Below, piece after piece: positions 44,401 to 56,400 of a DNA stretch of 64,000 nt. The stretch's first letter is position 1. Every line of letters begins with the position of its first letter. The position numbers and the translations under genes are program-made. The notes under the pieces were generated by a model, which saw only the letters and a list, made by a program, of their open reading frames with translations, searched no databases and was not told the origin of the DNA. The stretch lies in assembly GCA_946894095.1 (NCBI GenBank), contig OX335641.1, forward strand, positions 12,418,501-12,482,500, in the 5' to 3' direction. The DNA comes from Incurvaria masculella. Taxonomy: Eukaryota; Arthropoda; Insecta; Lepidoptera; Incurvariidae.

Positions 44401-47400
44401 TTGAATGTATTGCCTAGGTAAATGAGAACGTTATTAAAACCGATGCATTGGGTTAGGTGTGTTTCAGAAGAGCAGAAAGATAGTGTGATTTTATTTGATG
44501 GGTGGTGTGGGGCAGATGCATATAACGGTGTTATAGTGCCTTGTGAACAGAAGATAAGTGTTAACGAGGTGTGTTGTATGTGTTGCAGGTCAACAGAACG
44601 TTCCGATGCCGCCGCGGCCGTCGTCCTCGCAGTCGGACGGCAGCGGTCCCACGTCGCGCGCCGCGCCCGCCGCCGCCGCCGCGCCGCCCACCGCGCCCGC
44701 CATGGCGGCGCAGGGCTACCCGCCGCCCCCACCTCCCCCGCACCACGGCTACAAGCCGCCGCCGCTGCCGCCGCCCGGCGCGCACTACCCGCAGTACCCG
44801 CAGTACCCGCCGCACCCGTCGCACCCGCCGCACCCGTCGCACCCGCCGCACCCGTCGCACCCGCCGCACCCGCCGCGCAACCATCACCCCTACCCGCCGG
44901 CCGGCTACCCGCAGCCGCCCTACCGCCACCCGCCGCCGCACCACCAGCCGCCGCACCCGTCGCAGCCGCACCAGCCACCGCACCACCAACACTACCTCAA
45001 ACAGGTTCCATACTCTTCTTCACTTCGTTCACTGACAGTGGCATATCCTCGTCGGTCGCACCACGGAGGATAGAGGTAGAGAGGAGACGTTCTAAGCAAA
45101 CTGGGTCTGTGTCCACCAAGTGGGTCTCTACGTCACAGCCCACGAGATAAGAAGTCGTGGCCTAGCGTCATTCGCGACATGGCACTGGCGGTGTTAGGTT
45201 GTGGGCCATGGCCTGCAGCGCAATTTTCGGCGAACAGTCGATTACACGTTGAGATTTTGTGTAAAATGTTGCAAACATTACCCAGGAAAAGTCACGCCAC
45301 GTCAGCCGAAGAGAAGACGACCGTTGGAGTAACGGAGTGTGGGAAGACCACCCGCCAGGTGGGACGACGACATCAAGTGCGTCTGCGAAAAGCAGTGGTT
45401 CCGTACCGCTGAGAGCCGGGAGGACTGGAGAAAAATTGAAGGCGTACGTCCAGAAGTGGACGCAAACTCGCTGACTGACTGACTGACTATACATTGTATC
45501 AAACTCTATGACATCGTGCCAGTAGCCATAATATTTTTTTACGTGACCGATTAACGTCATGTTAGATAGGTTTTTAATGAATTTTGTAAGTAAATGAGAA
45601 CATCTAATGTTACGAGAACAAACTGGTGCATGCGACCATTTTACTAAGAAGATGTATATTTTGTGTTCTCTCATGAAATCTTCTCAACTTCCGCATACTG
45701 CTGTAACGTAAAATGAAACCCTTGCAATTTGTTGTGTTGCAGCATCTAGGACACAAGCACATGGGCCCGCCGGCATCGCAGCACGGCGGCGCGGAGGTGG
45801 GCGCGGGCGCGGGCGCGATGCCTCCGCCGACAGCGCCGGACGCGCCGCCGCACGCCGCCGACAACGGGCCCGGCGCGCCCTCCGTCACGGCGCTCGTCAC
45901 CACCGGCCCGGACGGCGCTTCGCTCGACGAGGCCAGCCAGCAGAGCACGCTCAGCAACGCCTCCGCAGGTCGCTAGTCTCTGCCGCCTACCCCCCACCCC
46001 CTCCACTCTCGCACCATGCCCCCAACCAGAGAGATCTGTCACTAGCTCAGCTATGTGTCCGTGTGTCTCTTTCTATCTCAAATAACTACCCTTCTCACTG
46101 TCCTTTATTCTGTATTTATCGTCCATAGATGGTACACTTTACTCGAATTTGACGTACAAATACCAAACCCCCCCCTGGGTTACCATGGTAAATTCACTTA
46201 CAAGGTGAATAGGAGGTAAACAGGCAACAGAGTGATTAAATCTTACTTTTTGTACAAAGCTAACTGTAAAACAAACGGCATGTTATTAGGCCAAAGGCAT
46301 GGTACGAAATGCAACTAAACATCAAATTGTATCCCACTCTTTTGCCTATTCACCTGCTTTTCATCAGGCGAGCTATCTACCATGCTAACGCCCCAGTTAG
46401 TACATTACGCCTACACAACTACCCTCTCTAACTATGTTTCTCGCTCTTTCTGCCATAGCACGTTTGTATCCGCAGGCTCTATGTCACCCGACTAATACCT
46501 CTTCCTAGCTAGGTTTCTAACTCACTCACTACCAGAGCAATCATAGTTTATTACACTCAGCAAAGCGTCTGCAGTTCTCTATCTCACACAATTACCCATT
46601 GCACTAGGGTTTTAGCTCACCGGAGCAATTAGTATTGTTAGAATACCTTTAGACCAGGATAGATACGGTTTGAGAAGCACATGAAATCCGAAATGATTTT
46701 CTTTTTCTCAGAAATATATAATTTCATGTTCATATGCTTACATTAAGTTTGCAACATTTAGAGGGGCCCGGAAGATAGAAAAAAATATTAAATTGTATAA
46801 AAAAATATATATCTCCTAAACAAATATTTAGAAACAGTATTAAAAAAAATTATATGTTAAGTCCTTTAAAGCGTAATGTAACTGTAAATTTGCAACAATT
46901 TTGTAAATACGGAAATGTATTTAAAAAAATGTTTTTACTAAAAAAAATCTATGCCGCGAACCTTCCTTGCTATTGCTATATTTCTTTCTAGAATATGTAA
47001 AAGACGAAATAATTCTTTATTTTGTATAGTTTTTAGGGTTCCGTACCCAAAGTTTGAAAACGGAACCCTATTACTAAGCCTCCGCTGTCCGTCCGTCCGT
47101 CCGTCCGTCCGTCCTTCCGTCCTTCCGTCCGTCCGTCCGTCCGTCCGTCCGTCCGTCCGTCCGTCCGTCCGTCCGTCCGTCCGTCCGTCCGTCCGTCCGG
47201 TCTGTCCGTCTGTCACAGGGCTGTATCTCAGTAACCGTAACAGATAGACTGCTGAAATTTTCACAGATTGTGTATTTATTTTGCCGCTATAACAACAAAT
47301 AGGTAAGATTATAAAATAATTTAAATTAAAAGGGGCCCCCATACAAAAAACGTGATTTTTTTGTTCGATGGAACGGAACCCTTCGTGTTCGAGTCCGACT

Positions 47401-50400
47401 CGCACTTGGCCGGTTTTTAGAATGTTGCAAGTCTTGGAACAGTGTTTTTTTTTTAAATCAAAACTTTCTCATGCTATAAATTGGTAAACAAAAAATCCGA
47501 AATAAGAGTTATGTCGTTCAATATTAACTTTAATCAATTGTCAACATTCATTTAATTTTGCAACAACGCAAGTAGTCTGGAACAAGGTAAAAATAAATTA
47601 AATCTGCAAGCGTTTCACCGGTTCCGCTTTCACAAGTGAATTTGTTGCGCAGTCATATGCATACGTTGATCAGTTGTAATTGTATGAGTGTGTAGGCAGC
47701 GGCACGATGTGACGAATGGTGGCCGGTATCGCCGGGTGGTACGCTGCGGGAGAGGGAAGTGCGTGCAATAGTTAAGATAGGTACTTTCAAAGTTGGAACA
47801 GCCTGGTATTGTATTATTATTTCAGTTTTTATTTGCATCGGTTTGCACTGTTTTGATGAAGATTAATTATATTAGAAAGACTATTTACTACCGAACGTTT
47901 AATATGCAGTCTTATACATAACTACCTATTTTTATTTTTTGCGACAGGATTCGGATGGTAGTTTGGATTCAACGTAACATTATAGGTCCTATTCCTAAAA
48001 TGCTAGGTAGTAGGGTTAATCTCGCCTGGGTTGGCACCTTCGCAATTAATTAACAATGGTCAAAGCAGCAATAAAAATAGCGCGGCTCGTGACTCAGGGG
48101 CGGGTGGACTGGCCTTCCATACTATTACATATACATAAATAGGGGTGTCGTTTTTTTTATGCAACCTGACATGGATGGCTAATACAACACAATTACCGTT
48201 ATGATATAAGCCCAATACACCACATTCCCGAAGAAATTAAGTGCCATGCCAGAACCTTCCCTTTATGAGCAAGGCTACATTGAACTGGATGGAAAACACG
48301 GACATTTTTTCATTGCCGCTTCGACCATATTTTCATCCAATGCAATGGTACCAACCCGGGCGGGTTTAAACCCTACCACCTAGTAGGGGAAGGGGACCTA
48401 CAGTTTAACATGGATTCCGAACCATGGAGCAGCTCGCATTCGTGACGAAATGGACTTATCGAACTCAGAAAGAGAAAGAAAGTGGTGCATGTCGGGGCGA
48501 GGAATTGAACCCAGACATCTGGTAATCTAGGTCAGTCCCGCGCCTGTGTTTACATGCGCTACACTCACGCAGTGAAATGGGTTTAGGTTTGTGTGCGAGA
48601 TAAAACTGATATTTACAGCAAAGATTTAATTAAACCTTGTTCCAGACAACTTGTGTTGTTGCAAAATTAATAGCATTTTCTTGATAGATGAAACTATACA
48701 ACAAACGATTTTAACCTTATTTCGAATTTTTTTGTTAGCTTTTGTGTGAATATAAAAATTATGAATGAAAAAAAAAAGTGCTTTTAATATTTGCAACATT
48801 TTACAAATTTCACAGAATATAGAGTTTGCGGTCAGTTTCCAATTTCAGGAAATAAAATAGAATATATTTACACAGTTCCGCAAATAAGAAATTGTTGCAA
48901 TTTCACAGTAATATTAGTCTAACCTAACCTAACCTAACATTAGCTAACATAAACATTTGTTTAGGAGATATCATTTTTTAAACATATTTCATATTTTATT
49001 TCTATCTTCCGGACCCCCCAAAATGTTGCAAACTTAATGTATACACGTCCACATGAAATACTACATTTATGAGAAAAAAAAAATGCATTTCGGATTTAAT
49101 GTTTTTCTAAGTGCTGATTTAAGCCTAAGGACTACTTTGCTTTAAAGCCTTAGTGTGCCGAAACTTGTGTGCAGGCGGTAGTCGATGTGTGTGTGACGGT
49201 GCACCGTTGTGTTGCAGCGTCCGGCGAGGAGGCGGCGTGCACGACGCCCAAGTCGCGCAAGGAGTTCGCCGGCGCGGCCGCGTCGCCGGCGCCGCCGCAC
49301 GACGACTACGACGCGTCGCCGTCCGCCTGGCCGCGGCCGCCCTCCAGCCCCGTACGTACTGCGCACCGTCACTCTTCCACTCCGATAACCCGCCGTCTTC
49401 TGTTTGCCCAGTTTTTTTTTATATAATCATCCTCGGTATCAGGCTCCAATGTATATCGTGGTTTTTACGTTATGCTGTCATTTGTACATTACTCTATTAT
49501 TGTTAATTTTGTGTATTTAATGGATACGACATTACTTTTATATGTTGATATTTAAAAATTATATCTATTTATGATTATTTATTTCCTGTCTCTTTGCTAA
49601 TCTCCTTTTGCATCGGCAACAACTTCCATATCTTTATTAAACTCCTTCTGCGGTAGAAACCTGCATATCCCCACATTCTGTATCTGAATTTATATATTTT
49701 TATTTGAATTTCTTAATCTCCTCTTCTCTGTCTGCATCTTTCGTATCCTTGCGTTTTGTATGAATCTAATTTGTATGCTTTTATCATCCATTTCCATATC
49801 TGTATCTCTTTCTCTTATATGTGCCTTTGTTTATCCATACCCTGTTTCTATTTTTGTATCTCATACTTTTTATTTTTGTGCAGGTCTATCTTTGTTTGTC
49901 TTTTATTTTTTATCTTCCGTAGATTTTGGCAAATTCATTCCCTATGCTGGCCTAGCTCGCTTCCTCGTCATTGATAAAGCCCTCCTTATGTCGTACATTC
50001 TTGCTCAAACACAAAGAATATTTGGCTGAGGAGCCAGTGTGCGTTAGGAGCATGTGTTGATGTAGCAGATGGCACCTAGTTTGCATTTTATCATGTCATC
50101 ATAACAGTAGGCGTGGCATTAGCCATCCATGAACAGTTAGAGAAAATATATATAAAGCAAAGACAGAGTTGCGAAAGACATTAATGTGTGACTAAGCATA
50201 CATTGACTACATAGGTCTGCCGATAGCATTGCAGTAGAATGCACTGTGGTCCGTGTCATGTTCTCAGTCTTTTGCACTCAAATTTTAAAACTGTATAATC
50301 TCTTAATTTTATGTTTATTAAGACATATATTAAGAGGGTCCTTACCCTAACAATTACTCATGCTATGGGCGATAGCTGTTTACAAGCTCTAAAAGCTTTA

Positions 50401-53400
50401 TTACTAAGTTTTTTTTTATTTTGGATTCTAAAATATTATCCCTGTTACTAATAAACCTAGATCATCAGCTGAATAGATATACAATGTTTTGTCCTTTGCA
50501 GGCAGTTTCTAATTCGAGAGAAAGGGACAAACATTGTATAACTATTCAGACGATGACCTGGGATTATTAGTACACATACCGTGTTTAAGGGCCTGGTACT
50601 AGCCAAATCGCAAAGTTAGACGAGGCACCCCAAGTAAACTAACTAAGTCTGACGATTATAAGTGTCATCCTTACAATATATGATTCCTTGTCTAGGAATC
50701 GAATGATTTTCGTTAATGTATGTTTCCTTTTTCTATACAAAATACATTGCGGAAACGGTGTCCATTTCCGAACTTTTTTGACTAAATGTAGAAATCTAAA
50801 AGCAAATGGAATTTTTTGTTTATGCATATATGCTGTTTTTGCTTATATCTAGAAATCGAATGACTTTCAGATTTCTAATGAGAAAAATCAACTTTTTTTA
50901 TTTTTATTATTATTTAAATAAATGATGGAATAAAAAAATATTAACAATCCATTATCAGTCTGGAGTTCTATTTGGATTTGCTGAAGCGTTTCACTACATA
51001 TTATTACATTTGTTAAAAAGTGCATTTGTATGGCGCGAGTAGTTGGCTAGTCCTAGCGCCTTAATGTATGTTTTTATTTGTTTTAATTAAACTTTGAAAA
51101 TTTTGTCTTTTTTACCCTTACCATTTTAGATATTTTTTAATGGAAAATACAGATAATTTACAACTAAATAAAGACATACACACCTAAAATCAAATCTCAC
51201 ACAAATGTTCAAATCTCAGAGCCCCGCTACCTTTACGACAAGTCTTAAACTTGTTCATATGTTGATTGAATGGTGTCAATATACTATCCACACTCATGTA
51301 ATCAAAAACAGCTATTCCAATGCGATGTATATGTGTTGCAGTGAAATATATAAGGCAGGGCTTAACCAAGTCCCAGCATATAGCCTTCTATTCTTAACCG
51401 TTCATTTAGCTATCTTCGTCACAACATAAGCAAACCTAAACTAATCGAAATTGGGTCTATTCCACTGAACTAGTGATTCTGCCAAATCTCAGCCTTTTCT
51501 GTAGACTGAGACTCATACATTGTAATGAATAGTAAAATCTTCTACATACATACATCACATTACCCTTGTGTTATATGCATAATAATATAAGTTCAACAAC
51601 ATGTTATGATGCGTTGCAGGTGTTTAACACTCACGTCCCACAGGAGACCTACAGATCCAAGGTTCATACCATATTGTGCCACTTAGCATGTGTAGACGTC
51701 TAGTCACTTTGCATTAACAAGTCTCTGCCATGCATCTCTAAAACTCTGGCTCCATGGTGTAAATTTAATTGAACTGTGCATGTGCTGATAGCTCAACAGG
51801 GCTCTCGCTGGATCCTGTCTTGTTTAATTTTACCTTTGCAATTGTTTTAAGGTATCGTATAATGGTCGACACACGGGCACACTACAGACCATGATAGACT
51901 TGTATGAAATACTTTGTTACTCATTACAAAGTGTTACACAAATCGTACAAGAGTGTGAATGAACTTCCTACTCACAGCTACATCCCACATAAAATATGGG
52001 TTTTAAAAAATATATATATCTTCTGGTGGGCGAAGGGTTACCGGATATTCATGGGAAGCTGTGCCCACCCCTGCCAACCCCTGCCGCCACCTTTACCTGG
52101 ATAAAAGCAGGGAACGTTCTTTCTTAATTTAATGTCTTCCTTATTCTGTGACATGAGTCTTGGTCTAAGGAAGTCTGTAATGCTCACTCCGAATAGTCTT
52201 GTTCCGTGTGTCGACTAATACAAATCTGTTGCATTATCTTATTTCCCGCATGTCGAGGTACAAAGTTGGGTGATGGTGTTTACTTCAATATTCTTTTCTA
52301 ATGCAACGCTACCAATTAACACGGTACTGTTCGTTGAAACGTAATGCTAGAAACATTTTGTGGTAGGTACGTGTACTGTGTGCTTCCCTAGGTTAATGGA
52401 TTAATGCTGTCGCATGTGAAGACACATACATGATCTTTGTAATGTAGTTTAGTGCTATGTTTATGTTATTTTATACCAGGTAAAGTACTAACCTATAATA
52501 ATATGTTAAAATGTTCATCTTGTCAGGATATCAAAGAATAGTGTTTCTTCATTTTAGAGCTTTGCTACTTCCTAAGAAAACATTCCGTTAACACGAAAAC
52601 TTAAATGATTAATTTTACATTTGTATCACTGTTGAGAAAAGTGAACAAAGTACAAAACAATTTATTTTAATGATGTCTTTATTCATAACCAAAATGTAGG
52701 CAACAGATTTTGAAATAATTACAAATTTCATTGTATATTTTTATCGTTCACTTATTTACTTTCTGCCTGCCTACAGGTTTTTGCTTGCTGTTTCTTGACT
52801 CGGTAGTGGCACTTTACAATCGCAAGACTGTCGTATTGAAACTACACTTTGTCATGTTGCAGAAATCAGATTCGCTCGGCAAACTTTACGAGATGGACGA
52901 GTCACCAGAACGGCGTGGCTGGGTCGAGCGACTGCTGGCCTTCATGGAGGAGAGGCGGACCCCTATCGCAGCATGCCCCACCATCTCCAAGCAGCCGCTC
53001 GACCTGTACCGCCTCTACCTGCTGGTCAGGGAGCGCGGCGGCTTCGTGGAGGTACGCAACGAGCGACCAGACAGATAGCTAGTAGTAGACTGCGTGAGAT
53101 CGATGTGTCAACGAACGACGTGGCCGCATCGAGCGACCGCTGGCCTTCATGGAGGAGAGGCGGACCCCTATCGCAGCATGCCCCACCATCTCCAAGCAGC
53201 CGCTCGACCTGTACCGCCTCTACCTGCTGGTCAGGGAGCGCGGCGGCTTCGTGGAGGTACGCAACGAGCGACCAGACAGATAGCTAGTAGTAGACTGCGT
53301 GAGATCGATGTGTCAACGAACGACGTGGCCGCATCGAGCGACCGCTGGCCTTCATGGAGGAGAGGCGGACCCCTATCGCAGCATGCCCCACCATCTCCAA

Positions 53401-56400
53401 GCAGCCGCTCGACCTGTACCGCCTCTACCTGCTGGTCAGGGAGCGCGGCGGCTTCGTGGAGGTACGCAACGAGCGACCAGACAGATAGCTAGTAGTAGAC
53501 TGCGTGAGATCGATGTGTCAACGAACGACGTGGCCGCATCGAGCGACCGCTGGCCTTCATGGAGGAGAGGCGGACCCCTATCGCAGCATGCCCCACCATC
53601 TCCAAGCAGCCGCTCGACCTGTACCGCCTCTACCTGCTGGTCAGGGAGCGCGGCGGCTTCGTGGAGGTACGCAACGAGCGACCAGACAGATAGCTAGTAG
53701 TAGACTGCGTGAGATCGATGTGTCAACGAACGACGTGGCCGCATCGAGCGACCGCTGGCCTTCATGGAGGAGAGGCGGACCCCTATCGCAGCATGCCCCA
53801 CCATCTCCAAGCAGCCGCTCGACCTGTACCGCCTCTACCTGCTGGTCAGGGAGCGCGGCGGCTTCGTGGAGGTACGCAACGAGCGACCAGACAGATAGCT
53901 AGTAGTAGACTGCGTGAGATCGATGTGTCAACGAACGACGTGGCCGCATCGAGCGACCGCTGGCCTTCATGGAGGAGAGGCGGACCCCTATCGCAGCATG
54001 CCCCACCATCTCCAAGCAGCCGCTCGACCTGTACCGCCTCTACCTGCTGGTCAGGGAGCGCGGCGGCTTCGTGGAGGTACGCAACGAGCGACCAGACAGA
54101 TAGCTAGTAGTAGACTGCGTGAGATCGATGTGTCAACGAACGACGTGGCCGCATCGAGCGACCGCTGGCCTTCATGGAGGAGAGGCGGACCCCTATCGCA
54201 GCATGCCCCACCATCTCCAAGCAGCCGCTCGACCTGTACCGCCTCTACCTGCTGGTCAGGGAGCGCGGCGGCTTCGTGGAGGTACGCAACGAGCGACCAG
54301 ACAGATAGCTAGTAGTAGACTGCGTGAGATCGATGTGTCAACGAACGACGTGGCCGCATCGAGCGACCGCTGGCCTTCTCTAATCCCCTTCTATCTCTAA
54401 ACAGCTGTTCAAACAGTACCGCTCTTACCTGCTGGTCAGCGGGTGCAGCAAATTCATGGAGGTACGCACAGAGTGACTAGCATGGGATGTTCCGATTGCA
54501 TTGCATTCCAGCAATTACGACAGACGTTATTAATGGAATGAATGAAGCCAATACACATAAACTAAGCCTAACCAGATTTGATATGACTCATTCCAGGTGA
54601 CCAAAAACAAAACGTGGAAGGACATCGCGGGCTTGCTCGGCATTGGCGCGTCGTCATCGGCCGCGTACACATTGCGCAAACACTACACCAAAAATCTGCT
54701 TGCGTACGAGTGCCACTTTGACCGCGGCGGTATCGACCCGCAGCCCATAATCAACCAGGTGGAGGCCACCACCAAGAAGAAAAACAACAAGGCCAACAGC
54801 TCACCCTCGCCAGGTCTGTCCGCCTTCCCTCACTCCTTCCAATATGGTGAAAGGTTGCTGTCTAATGAAATTAATATTACTGATTAACCTATTGTTACTG
54901 TACAAGCTGATATTTCGATTCCAATGCCACCATCAAACCTCTCAGCTCCTGCTCGTCTTCTTTTAACACATATGCTTCAGTTTGATAGTACGTGTTATCA
55001 TCAGTTTCTGCCTAGAAGAGGGTTATGACACTTGCTAAAGAAATAGTTTGTGGATAGATTCTAATCATTCTGATGGTTCGTCTGCTCTACAACTCTAAAA
55101 ACTAAGCAAAAAAAAAAAGCATTTAAACCTATTCTTCCTGTTACCTAAGTAACATTAAAATTTCTAAGAACTTACATTCCTAAACTCATTACTCTTAATT
55201 ATAACTCTCAGCTTTATAGGGGTCGCAAATACACCAAAAGGGCTTTCGAAATTATTCAAATGCTGATGAAATAAGGTGGTGTGCTCACTTGTTGCAGGCA
55301 CGTCGAACACGACCGAATCGTTTCCGGGCGGAGGCGCAGGCGGCGGCGCCGGCGGCGTTGCAGCGCCCGGAGCCCCCATGGACGGCTACGGTGGCCAGTA
55401 TGGTGCATACCCACCACAGCCCAACCAGCCGCAAGGTACCCCACAACTACACTCCACATCACGTACACATGCAGTACACACACCTATGCATACTCACAAT
55501 AGTGAGAGATGAAGCGATGTACTAATAGGTTGTGGAAGTGGTATTATATCAATTTGCTGATTGGTTAGGGAATATCGCTTCAAAATTGCTAACCAACCAA
55601 TCAGTGGATAATTTTAGTCTTCCCCTATTGTCCGTCCATAGTGAGAAACGTCCTTCTGGTAATGTCCAAACTATAAATACATTGAAGAGGAATAACATTT
55701 ATTGTATACTAAAATATGCACACACTTTCACCCCATTGGGCAGGCAGAACAATAGTTGTTATATTGAAGATTCAATGATATTTTACTATTTTGCACCTGC
55801 AATGACTTTGCTAAATGTTCGCACCCCATTCTAGCGGCAAGTCAGACTAGATGTTAATAATTAAGGCTACTATTACACCATTACCAAAATAAGTGACTTT
55901 TTAACACATTATCTTATTCTTAACACCTTTTGTTGTCTAGTTACTGTAATCAGAATCTAGTCTTGGTGTGTACTTGGAAATTTATTCCACCCATATTGTG
56001 CGTTCGCACCTCGCATTCAACTCACACCGTCTATTCTTTTTAGTAAATTGAGAGATAGATGACGGGGAATGTTTCGGGAAGGACGTCGCTACAAAGGATA
56101 AGGAATAGTGAGTTGAATGCGAGTCGGACCGCCCCACGCTGTACATTGCTGCCTAGACCTAGCGAGCTCTAGAGCTGGCCTGGCAACACACAACGCGATG
56201 TGACGCTCGCACGACGCTTCCTATACCTCCTCGGCTGTGCCGTTAACTCGCCACTGTCGCATCACTCCTGTATTCCGCAACCGGGAAGGAGTTAAAGTTT
56301 AATTTTCTAATAAGATTTGAGGAACTCTTGGTTTACTTTGTGACTAACCAAACCTAACCTTCAATATTCGACTTAACCAAACGAATGTATATTTTATCCT

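Larger units (their letters stand above)
32405..44588 (+). other. osa: osa long intron (about 12.2 kb)
   Basis: From GTGAGT to TTGCAG. It holds GC-rich, CG-dense islands at about 33000-33430, 34080-34470, 34930-35220, 36870-37280, 39780-40150, 40380-40800 and 41570-42440, plus MITEs and SINE pieces between them. Many long frames in the islands are open on both strands and low-complexity, so I do not call exons there. The islands may hold alternative promoters or enhancers; this is inference. Confidence 0.8.
45969..49217 (+). other. osa: osa intron C-D
   Basis: Contains the MITE at 46175-46395, the GGAC repeat copy at 47032-47417, a SINE at 48165-48560 and a short CCTAA tract at 48919. Nothing else is supported. 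Confidence 0.75.
49352..51619 (+). other. osa: osa intron D-E
   Basis: A+T- and pyrimidine-rich at 49400-49900. Bases 50441-50577 form a foldback (CTGTTACTAATAAACCTAG versus CTGGGATTATTAGTACAC). A family-2 TTAA MITE follows at 50585. Ends GATGCGTTGCAG. Confidence 0.7.

Noticed and set aside
44367..45150. Long frames on both strands over exon B (up to 242 codons)
   Set aside because: GC-rich repeat DNA without stops; only the frame that continues SPAV-GQQNVPMPP and joins HLGHKH is coding.
46938..47405. 155-codon frame with TDGRTDGR repeats (and similar at 6049-6345)
   Set aside because: Translation of the GGAC microsatellite within a dispersed repeat.
53094..54400. Repeated 132-codon frames in the array
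   Set aside because: They read the ARID exon in a wrong frame and run across unit borders; the true frame stops or splices at each donor.
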